A DNA stretch of 64,000 bases, from contig NZ_CP009211.1 in NCBI RefSeq assembly GCF_000739455.1, positions 943,660 to 1,007,659 on the forward strand, in the 5' to 3' direction. The position numbers and the translations under genes are program-made. The DNA is from Corynebacterium imitans. GTDB lineage: Bacteria; Actinomycetota; Actinomycetes; Mycobacteriales; Mycobacteriaceae. The notes beneath the pieces are model-generated. The model was not told where the DNA came from and ran no database searches. It was given only the letters and a program-made list of their open reading frames with translations. Of the stretch, positions 46,362 through 54,195 are shown in pieces; position 1 is the stretch's first letter; every line of letters begins with the position of its first letter.

Positions 46362-46453
46362 TACCCGATAATGCAACGATTTTATACCCGCTTGTGCAAT
46401 AGTTTTATACCCGACTTTGCAACGGTTTTATGCCCGTTTCTGCAATTCGTTAA
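46362..46453. repeat. 23-bp direct repeats, right array (four units) over the ATPase promoter
   Basis: Units of TACCCG-N4-TGCAA-N2-GTTTTA start at 46362, 46385, 46408 and 46431 (last one TGCCCG, ending TGCAATTC as in the left array). The period is exactly 23 bp. The first unit overlaps the -10 box of the ATPase gene, so the array covers the -35 region and upstream, the place for an operator. Both arrays are direct repeats in the same orientation. Confidence 0.9.
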
Positions 46454-46504
46454 TGATGGGAGACTCCAGCTTTCGGGCTAGCGCCTGTGCATCCTGGCCA
46501 AAAC

Positions 46505-46537
46505 AAAACCCGCGCGCCAGCAAACCTGGCGCGCGGG
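46505..46537 (-). terminator. Intrinsic terminator of ldh
   Basis: Perfect 12-bp inverted repeat CCCGCGCGCCAG/CTGGCGCGCGGG with loop CAAAC. On the minus strand it is followed by TTTTGTTTTGG, so it serves the ldh gene ending at 46557. Confidence 0.9.
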
Positions 46538-46556
46538 CAAGCATGCCTAAAAGGGC

Positions 46557-47549
46557 TTAGACGAGCTCAGCTTCCTTCATCACGTTACGCAGGGTCTCTG
46601 CGGAGTGGGTGAATTTTTCCAGCTCCTCGTCGTTGAGGTAGAGCTCGATGGCTTCGCGAATGCCGTTGCGGTTCACCACAGCCGGGGTGCCGATGTAGAT
46701 GTCGGACTGGCCGTACTGGCCGTCGAGCTTGGCGGAGACCGGCAGGACGACGTCCTCGTTCATGAAGATCGCGCGGGTGATGCGGGCGAGGCAGCCGCCG
46801 ATGCCGAAGTCGGTCGAGCCCTTCGCCTGGATGATCTTGTAGGCGGCGTCGCGGGTGGCGACGAACATCTCGTCGATCTCCTTGTAGACGTCCGGGTTGG
46901 TCTCGGCTTCCTTGGCCAGGCGGTTGCGCAAGGCGATGCCGGCGATGGAGCCGGTGGAGATGACGGGCAGCTCGGTGTCGCCGTGCTCGCCGATGATGTA
47001 GGAGTGGACCGAGGTGGCGGACACGTTGTACTTCTGGCTCAGGTTGTAGCGCCAGCGAGCGGTGTCCAGCACGGTGCCGGAGCCGAGCACCTGCGAGGCG
47101 GGCAGGCCGGTCTGCTTCTGGGTGGCGTAGGTCAACACGTCGACCGGGTTGGTGGCCACCAGGTAGATGCCGTTGAAGCCGTTGGCCATGACCTCTTTGT
47201 TGATGGAGTCGAAGATCTTGACGTTGCGGCCGACCAGGTCGAGGCGAGTCTCGCCCTCGCGCTGGGCGACGCCGGCGCAGTTGACGATCAGCGCAGCGTC
47301 GCGGCAGTCCTCGTAGGTGCCGACGGTGACCTTGGTGTTGTGGCCGGAGTAGGGGACGGAGTGGTTGAGGTCTTCGACTTCGCCCCAGGTCTTTTCCTCG
47401 TTGATGTCGATGATGGCGAGCTGGTCGCAGAGGCCCTGGTTGATCAGTGCGTAGGCGTAGGCCATGCCGACGGAACCGGCGCCGATGAGGACGACCTTGT
47501 TGCCCGGGGTGATGTTCTTGTGCGGGGTGGACGGGTTCGTGATGCTCAC
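46557..47549 (-). CDS. ldh: L-lactate dehydrogenase
   Basis: 330 residues. NAD-dependent fermentative enzyme reducing pyruvate to L-lactate. NAD fold [33 protein letters not shown] with the adenosine-binding Asp, [18 protein letters not shown] with the catalytic-loop Arg, [11 protein letters not shown], and the active-site His in [13 protein letters not shown]. The N-terminus is about 12 residues longer than usual. GTG 47549 follows AGAGGAG. Stop codon is followed by the terminator. The 149-bp upstream gap has operator-like palindromes. Confidence 0.96.
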   Translation of the reverse strand: MSITNPSTPHKNITPGNKVVLIGAGSVGMAYAYALINQGLCDQLAIIDINEEKTWGEVEDLNHSVPYSGHNTKVTVGTYEDCRDAALIVNCAGVAQREGETRLDLVGRNVKIFDSINKEVMANGFNGIYLVATNPVDVLTYATQKQTGLPASQVLGSGTVLDTARWRYNLSQKYNVSATSVHSYIIGEHGDTELPVISTGSIAGIALRNRLAKEAETNPDVYKEIDEMFVATRDAAYKIIQAKGSTDFGIGGCLARITRAIFMNEDVVLPVSAKLDGQYGQSDIYIGTPAVVNRNGIREAIELYLNDEELEKFTHSAETLRNVMKEAELV

Positions 47550-47566
47550 TAGAATCTCCTCTTACT

Positions 47567-47617
47567 CCGGCGGGTTCGCCGGTAGAAAATGCTTCCGCCT
47601 TCCATCATTGCACAATG
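47567..47617 (-). promoter_or_regulatory. ldh leader hairpin and palindrome
   Basis: CCGGCG-GGTT-CGCCGG (47567-47582) forms a 6-bp stem 17 nt before the ldh start and near its ribosome site. A 12-bp palindrome CATTGCACAATG lies at 47606-47617, close to a CATAACAT -10-like box. These could be an operator for a sugar or lactate repressor; the regulator cannot be named from the sequence. Confidence 0.35.
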
Positions 47618-47698
47618 TTATGACCATTGCTTGTTTGGTCGGGCAAGTTCGGAAAGAATTCGGGCGGAAGCGGGCGGGATGAGCCGCGTAAGAGGCGC

Positions 47699-49084
47699 TT
47701 ACTTGTAGTCGTCCTCGGTGTGCGCCGAGGCCACCGCCTGCGGGCGGCCGGTGGCGAAGTACAGCACGGTCATGATCACCAGGAAGGCCACGCCGACGCC
47801 GAGGGCGAGGTGGTACTGCGGCTGCCAGACCATGATGCCGAAGGTGAACAGGATGAACGCCACGGCGAACCACTGCCCGTAGGGCCAAAACGGGACAGGG
47901 AAGGTGAGGGCTTTGGCTTCGGTGGTGCTCATGTGGCGTCGAGAAGCGAGGTGGCTGATCAGAATCATCAGCCACACAAACACGGTGGCGAAGGTGGCGA
48001 GCGCCGCGATCGTTTCAAACACGTTGGGGAAGTTCGCGTTCAGCACCACGCCGACGACCAGGACGATCAAGAGCGTCACGGTGGTCATCACGGGGATGTC
48101 GCGGACAGTGCGCGCCATCGCACGCGGCGCGAGCCCCTCACGTGCGAGCCCGGTGAGCACGCGACCGGTGCCGAAGAGGTCGGCGTTGATCGCGGAGAGC
48201 GCGGCGGTGATCACCACGAGGTTGAGTAGGCCCGCGGCCCAGTTCACGCCAAGCGTGGAGAAGATCTGCACAAACGGGGATTCTTCGCCGGTGATGCTGC
48301 GCCACGGGTTGAGCATGAGGATGACCAGGATGGCCAGCACGTAGAACAGCAGGATGCGCACCGGGACGGTGTTGACGGCCTTGGGGATGGAGCGGTCCGG
48401 GTCGTCGGCCTCGGTGCCGGCGACGCCGATGATTTCGGTGCCACCGAAGGCGAAGAGCACGAGGATGAACGCGGCGATCATGCCTTCGGGTCCGTTGGGG
48501 AAGAACCCGCCGTCGTTCCAGAGGTTGGCAATGCCGGTGGCCTCGGGCTGCGAGCCGAGTCCGAAGGCGAGGATGGCTGCGCCGCCGACGATCATGGCGA
48601 CCACGGCGACGACCTTGATCAGGGTGAAGGCGAATTCGAGTTCGCCGAACCAGCGCACGCTGGCGAGGTTCGCTCCGCCGATGATCAGCAGCGTGGTGGT
48701 GATCCAGACCCAGGCCGGGGTGTCTGGGAACCAGAATTTCATGTAGATGCCGATTGCCGTGAGGTCGGCCAGGCACACGATCATCATCTCGAAGGCGAAC
48801 ATCCAGCCGGTGATGTAGCCGCCGAGCCCGCCGAGGTGCTCGCGCGCGTAGACGGCAAACGAGCCGCGGACGGGGTGGCGCACGCTCATCTCGCCGAGCG
48901 CGCGGAGCATGAAGTACACCACGGCGCCGCCGAGCAGGTACACCAAGAGCACCGACGGCCCGGCGGCCTGGATCGCGCCGGCGGAGCCGTAGAACAGGCC
49001 GGTGCCGATGGCGGAGCCGAGCGCGATGAAGTGGATGTGGCGGTGGCTTAGGCCGCGGGATTTTTGTGCGGCGGTTGTGGACAT
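47699..49084 (-). CDS. APC superfamily amino acid permease
   Basis: 461 residues, 12 membrane segments. AAT family start HRHIHFIALGSAIGTGLFYGSAGAI, then MLRALGEMSVRHPVRGSFAVYARE and VLFAFGGTEIIGVAGTEADDP. Resembles aromatic/proline/asparagine permeases. AAGGTGG precedes ATG 49084; an in-frame ATG at 49105 lies 6 nt after CATAAT and could be a leaderless start. Distinct from the tandem pair at 10-13 kb. Substrate unknown. Confidence 0.9.
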   Translation of the reverse strand: MSTTAAQKSRGLSHRHIHFIALGSAIGTGLFYGSAGAIQAAGPSVLLVYLLGGAVVYFMLRALGEMSVRHPVRGSFAVYAREHLGGLGGYITGWMFAFEMMIVCLADLTAIGIYMKFWFPDTPAWVWITTTLLIIGGANLASVRWFGELEFAFTLIKVVAVVAMIVGGAAILAFGLGSQPEATGIANLWNDGGFFPNGPEGMIAAFILVLFAFGGTEIIGVAGTEADDPDRSIPKAVNTVPVRILLFYVLAILVILMLNPWRSITGEESPFVQIFSTLGVNWAAGLLNLVVITAALSAINADLFGTGRVLTGLAREGLAPRAMARTVRDIPVMTTVTLLIVLVVGVVLNANFPNVFETIAALATFATVFVWLMILISHLASRRHMSTTEAKALTFPVPFWPYGQWFAVAFILFTFGIMVWQPQYHLALGVGVAFLVIMTVLYFATGRPQAVASAHTEDDYK

Positions 49085-49176
49085 GGTGCGTGGGCCACCT
49101 TCCATGAGAATATTATGCGGTTCGAGTGATATTACTACCTATAGCACCACATAATCTCAGGTTCAGCAAAGAGGGC

Positions 49177-50022
49177 CTATGCTTTTCGACGCCGCGCCAC
49201 CACCGCCGCACCACCAGCCACAGCCAGCAGCACGACGATGGCGAGGATGTACGGGGTGGAGGAGGACTCGCCTGAGTCACCGTCGGCAGCGTCTGCGGTG
49301 TCGTCGGCGATGGTGTCGTTGATCCACTGGGCGGCGTCGCCAAGCGGGGCGGCGGAGGCCGCGGCGTTGGTGTCCATGGCGATTTCTTCCGGGTCGTCGG
49401 GGTTGACGAAGAGCCCGGCGCTGAGCACACCCGTGAGCTTGCCGTTGCGGAAGACGGGGCCGCCGGAGTCACCGCCGTGGATGCCGGCGCCTTCGGCGAG
49501 GGTGACGGTGAGGGCCTGTTTGCCGTCGAAAAGCGCCATGGGGTTGGGCCCGTCGATGGTGGCCTCGGTCATGGGCAGGCGGGTGGAGCCGCCGGAGCCT
49601 TCCGAGGACCAGCCGTAGACGGTGCCGGGGGTGTCGGGCTCGGGGACTTCGGTATCGACGGTTGCGTAGTGCTCAAGGCCCAGGTCTTCAGCGGTGTGCA
49701 ACAGGGCGATGTCGCCTACCGGCGCGGTCTTCCAGCTGTCGACGGCAACTGTGCGCTGGTCGTCGCCCTCGCCGACACGCACAGAGCCGCCGGGGGTGGG
49801 CAGGTGGTCCATGCAGTGCCGCGCGGTGACGACCCAGTGCGGGGAGATCGCGGTGCCGGTGCACACGCCGTCGGCGGGGTCGTCGTTGGCGGTGCGCACC
49901 GAGACGACGGAGGAGCCCTCTGGGGATCCTTCGGCGAAGTGGGTGGATTCGAGCGCGCCGGCTGGCGTCGCGGTCAAAAGCCCGGCGGCGATGGCGGCGG
50001 TGGTGATACGGAAGGTTTTCAT
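49177..50022 (-). CDS. Secreted membrane-anchored trypsin-like serine protease
   Basis: 281 residues. Signal peptide (FRITTAAIAAGLLTATPAGA), an S1 chymotrypsin domain with catalytic His in VVTARHCMD, Asp in GDIALLHT and Ser in GGDSGGP, then a linker rich in Asp/Ser and a C-terminal membrane helix (STPYILAIVVLLAVAGGAAVV) followed by RRRKA. It would act on the outer face of the cytoplasmic membrane. ATG 50022 overlaps the TGA of the upstream acyltransferase-like gene; AAAGGAG precedes it. Confidence 0.9.
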   Translation of the reverse strand: MKTFRITTAAIAAGLLTATPAGALESTHFAEGSPEGSSVVSVRTANDDPADGVCTGTAISPHWVVTARHCMDHLPTPGGSVRVGEGDDQRTVAVDSWKTAPVGDIALLHTAEDLGLEHYATVDTEVPEPDTPGTVYGWSSEGSGGSTRLPMTEATIDGPNPMALFDGKQALTVTLAEGAGIHGGDSGGPVFRNGKLTGVLSAGLFVNPDDPEEIAMDTNAAASAAPLGDAAQWINDTIADDTADAADGDSGESSSTPYILAIVVLLAVAGGAAVVARRRKA

Positions 50023-50951
50023 GATTGAAGCTCCTTTGCAGAGTGTCGTTGGGGAAGGTCTTGGCGGGCGGCGGCGTGGGTAAAGTCGCGAAGCAACTGC
50101 TCGAGCGGGCCGCGCGGGAAAAACAGCAGCCACACCGACGCGAGCGCTGCCGCTGCGACGATGCTCAAGGCGGCTGAGAGCGGGCCGGCGGGAAGCAGCG
50201 CGGCGGTTACCACGTGCAGGCAGTACACCGAAAGTGGAGTTCGGCCCATCGCCTGGATGGGATAGGGGCACCAGCGCGAAAACAGCAGTAGGCAGAGCCC
50301 AAGGACGGCGAGCGAGCAGCCGATTTCGCTGATCAGCGCGATGAGGCCGCCGGTGTGGCCGTTGGGGTTGAGGAAGGGGTACTGGTGGGCGTCGAGAAGC
50401 GGGCGCATCCAGACGCCGAAGACCGCGCAGGCGGCGCCCACGGGGGCGACAAGCGGCAGGCGCGGCAGGAAGCGCGCGGCGATAAGCCCGGCGACCATGA
50501 GCGCGGCCCACTCGAACAGCGGGTACGGCGGCGCGGTGACAGACAGTGGCAGCTGCAGCGCGGAGACCACCATCAGCGCGCCGCACACCCACACCAGCGT
50601 GCGCGTGCCCCAGCGTGGGGCGCAGGCGAGCGCGAGGTAGCAGGCGCCGAAAGTGCCCAGCACGACGGTGATCGAGCCCGAAAGCGGGGTGAGCACCACG
50701 TGCAGCGCGAGCAGGGCCGCGCCGCGCACCATCGCCTGGTGACGCTCGCGCGCCAGCGCCGCCCCGCCTGTGGCGCGCATGCTCAGCTGCATCGACACGC
50801 CAGCGAGAAACGCGAACAGCGCGGACGGGAAGCCGTAGAGCCACGGCGAGGTCGAATCGGTCAGATGCGCCCACATCATGGCACCGAGTGCGACTGCGCG
50901 GGCGGCGTCGACGCCGATGATGCGCGGCGGGAGTCTGGAAGCATTCGTCAT
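50019..50951 (-). CDS. DUF418/HGSNAT-like polytopic membrane protein
   Basis: 310 residues, about nine membrane segments. The opening PPRIIGVDAARAVALGAMMWAHL (the R-x-x-G-x-D-x-x-R-A-x-A motif) marks the HGSNAT/DUF1624-DUF418 group of membrane acyltransferase-like proteins; GRTPLSVYCLHVV near the C-terminus supports this. It may transfer acyl groups onto surface sugars; not proven. TAGCGT (50964-50959) lies 7 nt before ATG 50951, fitting a leaderless start; GTG 50960 would fall inside the -10 box. Coupled to the protease by ATGA. Confidence 0.8.
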   Translation of the reverse strand: MTNASRLPPRIIGVDAARAVALGAMMWAHLTDSTSPWLYGFPSALFAFLAGVSMQLSMRATGGAALARERHQAMVRGAALLALHVVLTPLSGSITVVLGTFGACYLALACAPRWGTRTLVWVCGALMVVSALQLPLSVTAPPYPLFEWAALMVAGLIAARFLPRLPLVAPVGAACAVFGVWMRPLLDAHQYPFLNPNGHTGGLIALISEIGCSLAVLGLCLLLFSRWCPYPIQAMGRTPLSVYCLHVVTAALLPAGPLSAALSIVAAAALASVWLLFFPRGPLEQLLRDFTHAAARQDLPQRHSAKELQS

Positions 50952-51032
50952 GGGTCTCACGCTAAAAACCGCCGCGTTGCGAGAGCGTTAACGCGCGCCT
51001 TCGCAGCGCAGAGCGGGTTTAGAATGACCGGC

Positions 51033-51701
51033 ATGTCCAACGTTGTAGTTGTAGAAGACGAGGTCTATCTCGCCGACGCCATCGCCGCAGCGATTACCGC
51101 GCACGGGTGCACGACCCGCGTGGCGTACGACGGCGCGCAAGCGCTTACCCTGCTTGAAGACGCCGACGTGGTGGTGCTCGACCGCGACCTGCCGCTCGTC
51201 CACGGCGACGAGGTCTGCGCCCGCATCCGCGCTGAGCACCCGCATATCCGCGTGCTCATGCTCACCGCGGCCAGCACCCTCGACGATCGACTCGCCGGTT
51301 TCGCGAGCGGGGCGGACGACTATCTCACCAAGCCTTTCGAGGTGCCGGAGCTGCTCGCGCGCGTCGACGCGCTGCTGCGGCGCCACACCCCGCCGAAGTC
51401 CGAGGTGCTGCGGTGCGCGGATGTGCGCATGGACACCGCGCGCCGCATCGTCACCCGCGCGGGCACGCCGATCCCGCTGAGCCCGAAGGAGTTCGCCGTC
51501 CTTGAGGTGCTGCTCGCCGCCGACGGCGCGGTGCTCTCAGCGGAGACCCTTTTGGAGGAGGCCTGGGACGCCTTCGCCGACCCCTTTACCAACTCGCCGC
51601 GCGTGACCATTTCGCACCTGCGCCGCAAGCTTGGCGACCCCTGGATCATCCACACCCAGCCGGGCGCGGGCTACTATGCCGCCGAGGAGGCCCGCCCATG
51701 A
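51033..51701 (+). CDS. OmpR-family response regulator
   Basis: 222 residues. Receiver domain with acidic pocket VVVEDE, phosphoacceptor Asp50 in VVLDRDLP, and K in YLTKPF; C-terminal winged helix with SPKEFAVLEVLLAADGAVLSAETLLEEAWD and VTISHLRRKLGDP. ATG 51033 is favoured because TAGAAT (51020-51025) ends 7 nt upstream, making the transcript leaderless; ATG 51024 would overlap the -10 box. Forms an operon with the histidine kinase (ATGA overlap), and is divergent from the acyltransferase/protease operon, a plausible target. Confidence 0.92.
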   Translation: MSNVVVVEDEVYLADAIAAAITAHGCTTRVAYDGAQALTLLEDADVVVLDRDLPLVHGDEVCARIRAEHPHIRVLMLTAASTLDDRLAGFASGADDYLTKPFEVPELLARVDALLRRHTPPKSEVLRCADVRMDTARRIVTRAGTPIPLSPKEFAVLEVLLAADGAVLSAETLLEEAWDAFADPFTNSPRVTISHLRRKLGDPWIIHTQPGAGYYAAEEARP

Positions 51702-52741
51702 CGCTGCGCCTGCGCCTTACCCTCGTGCTCGTCGCCACCGTCTTCGGCGCCGGCGCGGTGCTCACGGCACTCGTGTGCGCCTACCTCGCGCTGACTCCGG
51801 TGCCGCTGCACGTGTCGTTGCCGGGGCCCGAGGGCGTGCTTATCGACGCCGCCATGCCCATCCCCACCTCCATCATCACCATCGTGCTCGCCACGATGCT
51901 CGTCGCGCTCGCTCTGCTGACCGCGCTCGCGGGTTTGGTGGGCTGGTTCGTCGCCGGCTACGCGCTCTCACCCGTGCGCCGCATTGCCGCGGTGGCGCGC
52001 GAGGTCTCCGACGGGGACGTGGCCAAACGCATGCACTACGAGGGCCCGGCCGACGACGTTGGCGATCTTGCGCACGCCTTCGACACGATGCTCGACTCGC
52101 TTGCGGCCTCGCTGGACGCGCAGCGCCGTTTTGCCGCCAACGCCTCGCACGAGCTGAAGACCCCGATCGCCACGATCCAGACGGTCGCGGATGTCGCACT
52201 CATGCAGGCGGACTCGTCCTCGGATGCGCAGCTTGCCGACGCGCTGCGCCGCATCCGCGAGGTCAACGCGCGCGCCGGGCAGACCGTGGAGCGCCTGCTT
52301 GCCTTCGCCCGCGCCGAGGCGGCGCAGCCGGGCAGCGTCACCGGCCAGCCGGTGGATCTGGTTACGCTATGCGAGGAGGTCTGCGCGCAGTACGGCGTTC
52401 CGCTGCGCGCCCCCGGTTCGCCTGTGGTTGTGAACGGCGATGAGGTGCTGCTGCGCCAGGCGGTGGGCAACCTCGTGGGCAACGCGGTTGAGCATGGCGC
52501 GCCCGGCACGGCTGAGGTAGTCGTTGGGGAGGGGCGTGTGGGCGTCGAAAATCAGGGCCCTGTCCTTGACTCAAGCGAGGTGGAGCGGCTCAAGGAGCCC
52601 TTTGTGCGCGGCGCGGGGCGGGTGGCAGGCTCGCACGGGCTAGGGCTTTCGCTTGCCGACGCCATCGCGCGCGCCCACGGCGGCACCCTCCACCTCGCAC
52701 CGCGCGAGGGCGGCGGGTTGCGCGCCGAGCTAGCGGTCTAA
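51698..52741 (+). CDS. Sensor histidine kinase
   Basis: 347 residues. Two membrane helices (TLVLVATVFGAGAVLTALVCA and IITIVLATMLVALALLTALAG) enclose a short extracellular loop of about 40 residues; a HAMP domain follows, then HisKA with phosphorylated His151 in NASHELKTPIAT, and HATPase_c with N box NLVGNAVEHG and G box GLGLSLADAIARAHGG. The small sensor loop suggests sensing of membrane or intramembrane signals. ATG 51698 overlaps the regulator stop. Its end overlaps the convergent CitMHS gene by 4 bp. Confidence 0.92.
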   Translation: MTLRLRLTLVLVATVFGAGAVLTALVCAYLALTPVPLHVSLPGPEGVLIDAAMPIPTSIITIVLATMLVALALLTALAGLVGWFVAGYALSPVRRIAAVAREVSDGDVAKRMHYEGPADDVGDLAHAFDTMLDSLAASLDAQRRFAANASHELKTPIATIQTVADVALMQADSSSDAQLADALRRIREVNARAGQTVERLLAFARAEAAQPGSVTGQPVDLVTLCEEVCAQYGVPLRAPGSPVVVNGDEVLLRQAVGNLVGNAVEHGAPGTAEVVVGEGRVGVENQGPVLDSSEVERLKEPFVRGAGRVAGSHGLGLSLADAIARAHGGTLHLAPREGGGLRAELAV

Positions 52742-54075
52742 GCCAGCATGCCGGTGGCGAATGCGCCGAGGACCAGCACGATGGAGAAGCCCCAGCAGAT
52801 GGGGAAGGCGACGCGGATGTACTTGCCCATGTTCGCGCCAGCCAGGCCAAGCCCCAGCCACAGCGCCGGGGAGAAGGGGCTGACGAAGGTGCCGATGACG
52901 TTGCCCACGATCATGGCGGTGGCCGCGCCCATGCTGGAGGTGCCGAAGGCGGCGGAAGTCTCCTGCACGATCGGCAGTACGGAGAAGTAGTAGGCGTCGG
53001 TGGAGGTGGCCAGGTCCAGCGGCACACCCAGCAGGCCGACGATCACGTGCAGGTAGGCACCCACGGAGGCGGGCAGGATCGCGATCAGCGACAGCGCGAT
53101 CTGCTCGAGCATGCCGGTACCGTCGAGCACACCCAGGAACATGGCGGCAGCCAGGATGACGCCGGCCATGGACAGCGCGGTGGGTGCGTGCCTGCGCAGG
53201 ACGTCGTTTTGGTCGTCGAGGGTGGGGAAGTTCACCGCGAGTAGCAGCGCGGTGCCGACGAGGAACGCGGGTGCCGGCGAGCTCACGCCGGAGACGAGGA
53301 CGCCGATCAGCGCAAGGGTAATCGCCGTGTTGACCACGGTGACCCAGGTGCCGGTGCGCGGGGTGAGGTTGTACTTTGCCCGGTCGGCGGCCTGGGAGGT
53401 GCGGAAGTCGTCGGCGATGGTGTGGACATCGACGGGCGTGTGGGCGTCGTCAAGCGAATGCGCATCGAGCTTGGCCAGCCTGCGGCGCTCCGCAAAGCCG
53501 AAGCCTGCGGCGACGAGAAAGACCATCACGATGGCGAAACCCTGGGCGGGCAGGAGGTGGCGCCAGATCTCGTTTGGGGTGGCGTCGATGACGCTGGCGG
53601 CGCGGCCGACGGGGCCGCCCCACGGGATCATGTTCATGACTGATGCCGAGAGTGCGACGAGGGTCAGCAGCACGTAGCGCGACATGCGCATCGCCTCGTA
53701 CAGCGGCAACAGCGCTGGGATGGTGAGGAGGAATGTCGTGGAGCCGGAGCCGTCGAGGTGCGCGACGATCGCGATTGCTGCGGTGCCGAGCGTGACCAGC
53801 ATGACGTTGCCGCGGGTGGCGCGGATGAGTGCGGTGATGACGGGGTCGAAGAGGCCGACATCGGAAAGGATGCCGAAGTAGATGATGGCGAAGATGAACA
53901 TCACCACCACGCCCATCACTCGCTCGAGGCCTTCGCCGTAGAAGTCGGCGATCTCGCCGATGCCGAAGCCGGTAATCAGCGCACCGGCGATGGGGAAGAG
54001 CGTCATGGCGATGATCGGGTGCATTTTGCCCTTGAGTAGCACGCCGACCGTGACAAGGATGATGCTGAGGCCCAC
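52738..54075 (-). CDS. CitMHS-type citrate/metal transporter
   Basis: 445 residues, about 12 membrane segments. CitMHS features: KGKMHPIIAMTLFPIAGALITG, then LDGSGSTTFLLTIPALLPLYEAM and MNMIPWGGPVGRAASV. Relatives import citrate complexed with Mg or Ca. GTG 54075 is the only usable start: a TGA lies 8 codons upstream in the frame. It lacks a clear ribosome site. In corynebacteria citrate carriers are often controlled by adjacent two-component systems; the convergent kinase/regulator pair here could be such a system, but that is inference. Confidence 0.85.
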   Translation of the reverse strand: MGLSIILVTVGVLLKGKMHPIIAMTLFPIAGALITGFGIGEIADFYGEGLERVMGVVVMFIFAIIYFGILSDVGLFDPVITALIRATRGNVMLVTLGTAAIAIVAHLDGSGSTTFLLTIPALLPLYEAMRMSRYVLLTLVALSASVMNMIPWGGPVGRAASVIDATPNEIWRHLLPAQGFAIVMVFLVAAGFGFAERRRLAKLDAHSLDDAHTPVDVHTIADDFRTSQAADRAKYNLTPRTGTWVTVVNTAITLALIGVLVSGVSSPAPAFLVGTALLLAVNFPTLDDQNDVLRRHAPTALSMAGVILAAAMFLGVLDGTGMLEQIALSLIAILPASVGAYLHVIVGLLGVPLDLATSTDAYYFSVLPIVQETSAAFGTSSMGAATAMIVGNVIGTFVSPFSPALWLGLGLAGANMGKYIRVAFPICWGFSIVLVLGAFATGMLA

Positions 54076-54195
54076 CGGCGTGAGCGCAAGAGGGTGAGGT
54101 CATGCGCAACACACCATCCGCGTGGTAAATGACAAGTCACATTTGGTTTCTGCGGAATAGTTTTGTCGCGACCGGTGGCGTACGCTGGGTTGACA

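Noticed and set aside
46362..46453. CRISPR array
   Set aside because: The period is 23 bp with almost no unique spacer (only 4 and 2 variable bases per unit), and no cas genes are near.
49177..50874. 565-residue fusion of the serine protease with an upstream domain
   Set aside because: The upstream part is a shadow of the membrane acyltransferase-like gene; a signal peptide and ribosome site mark ATG 50022 as the true start.
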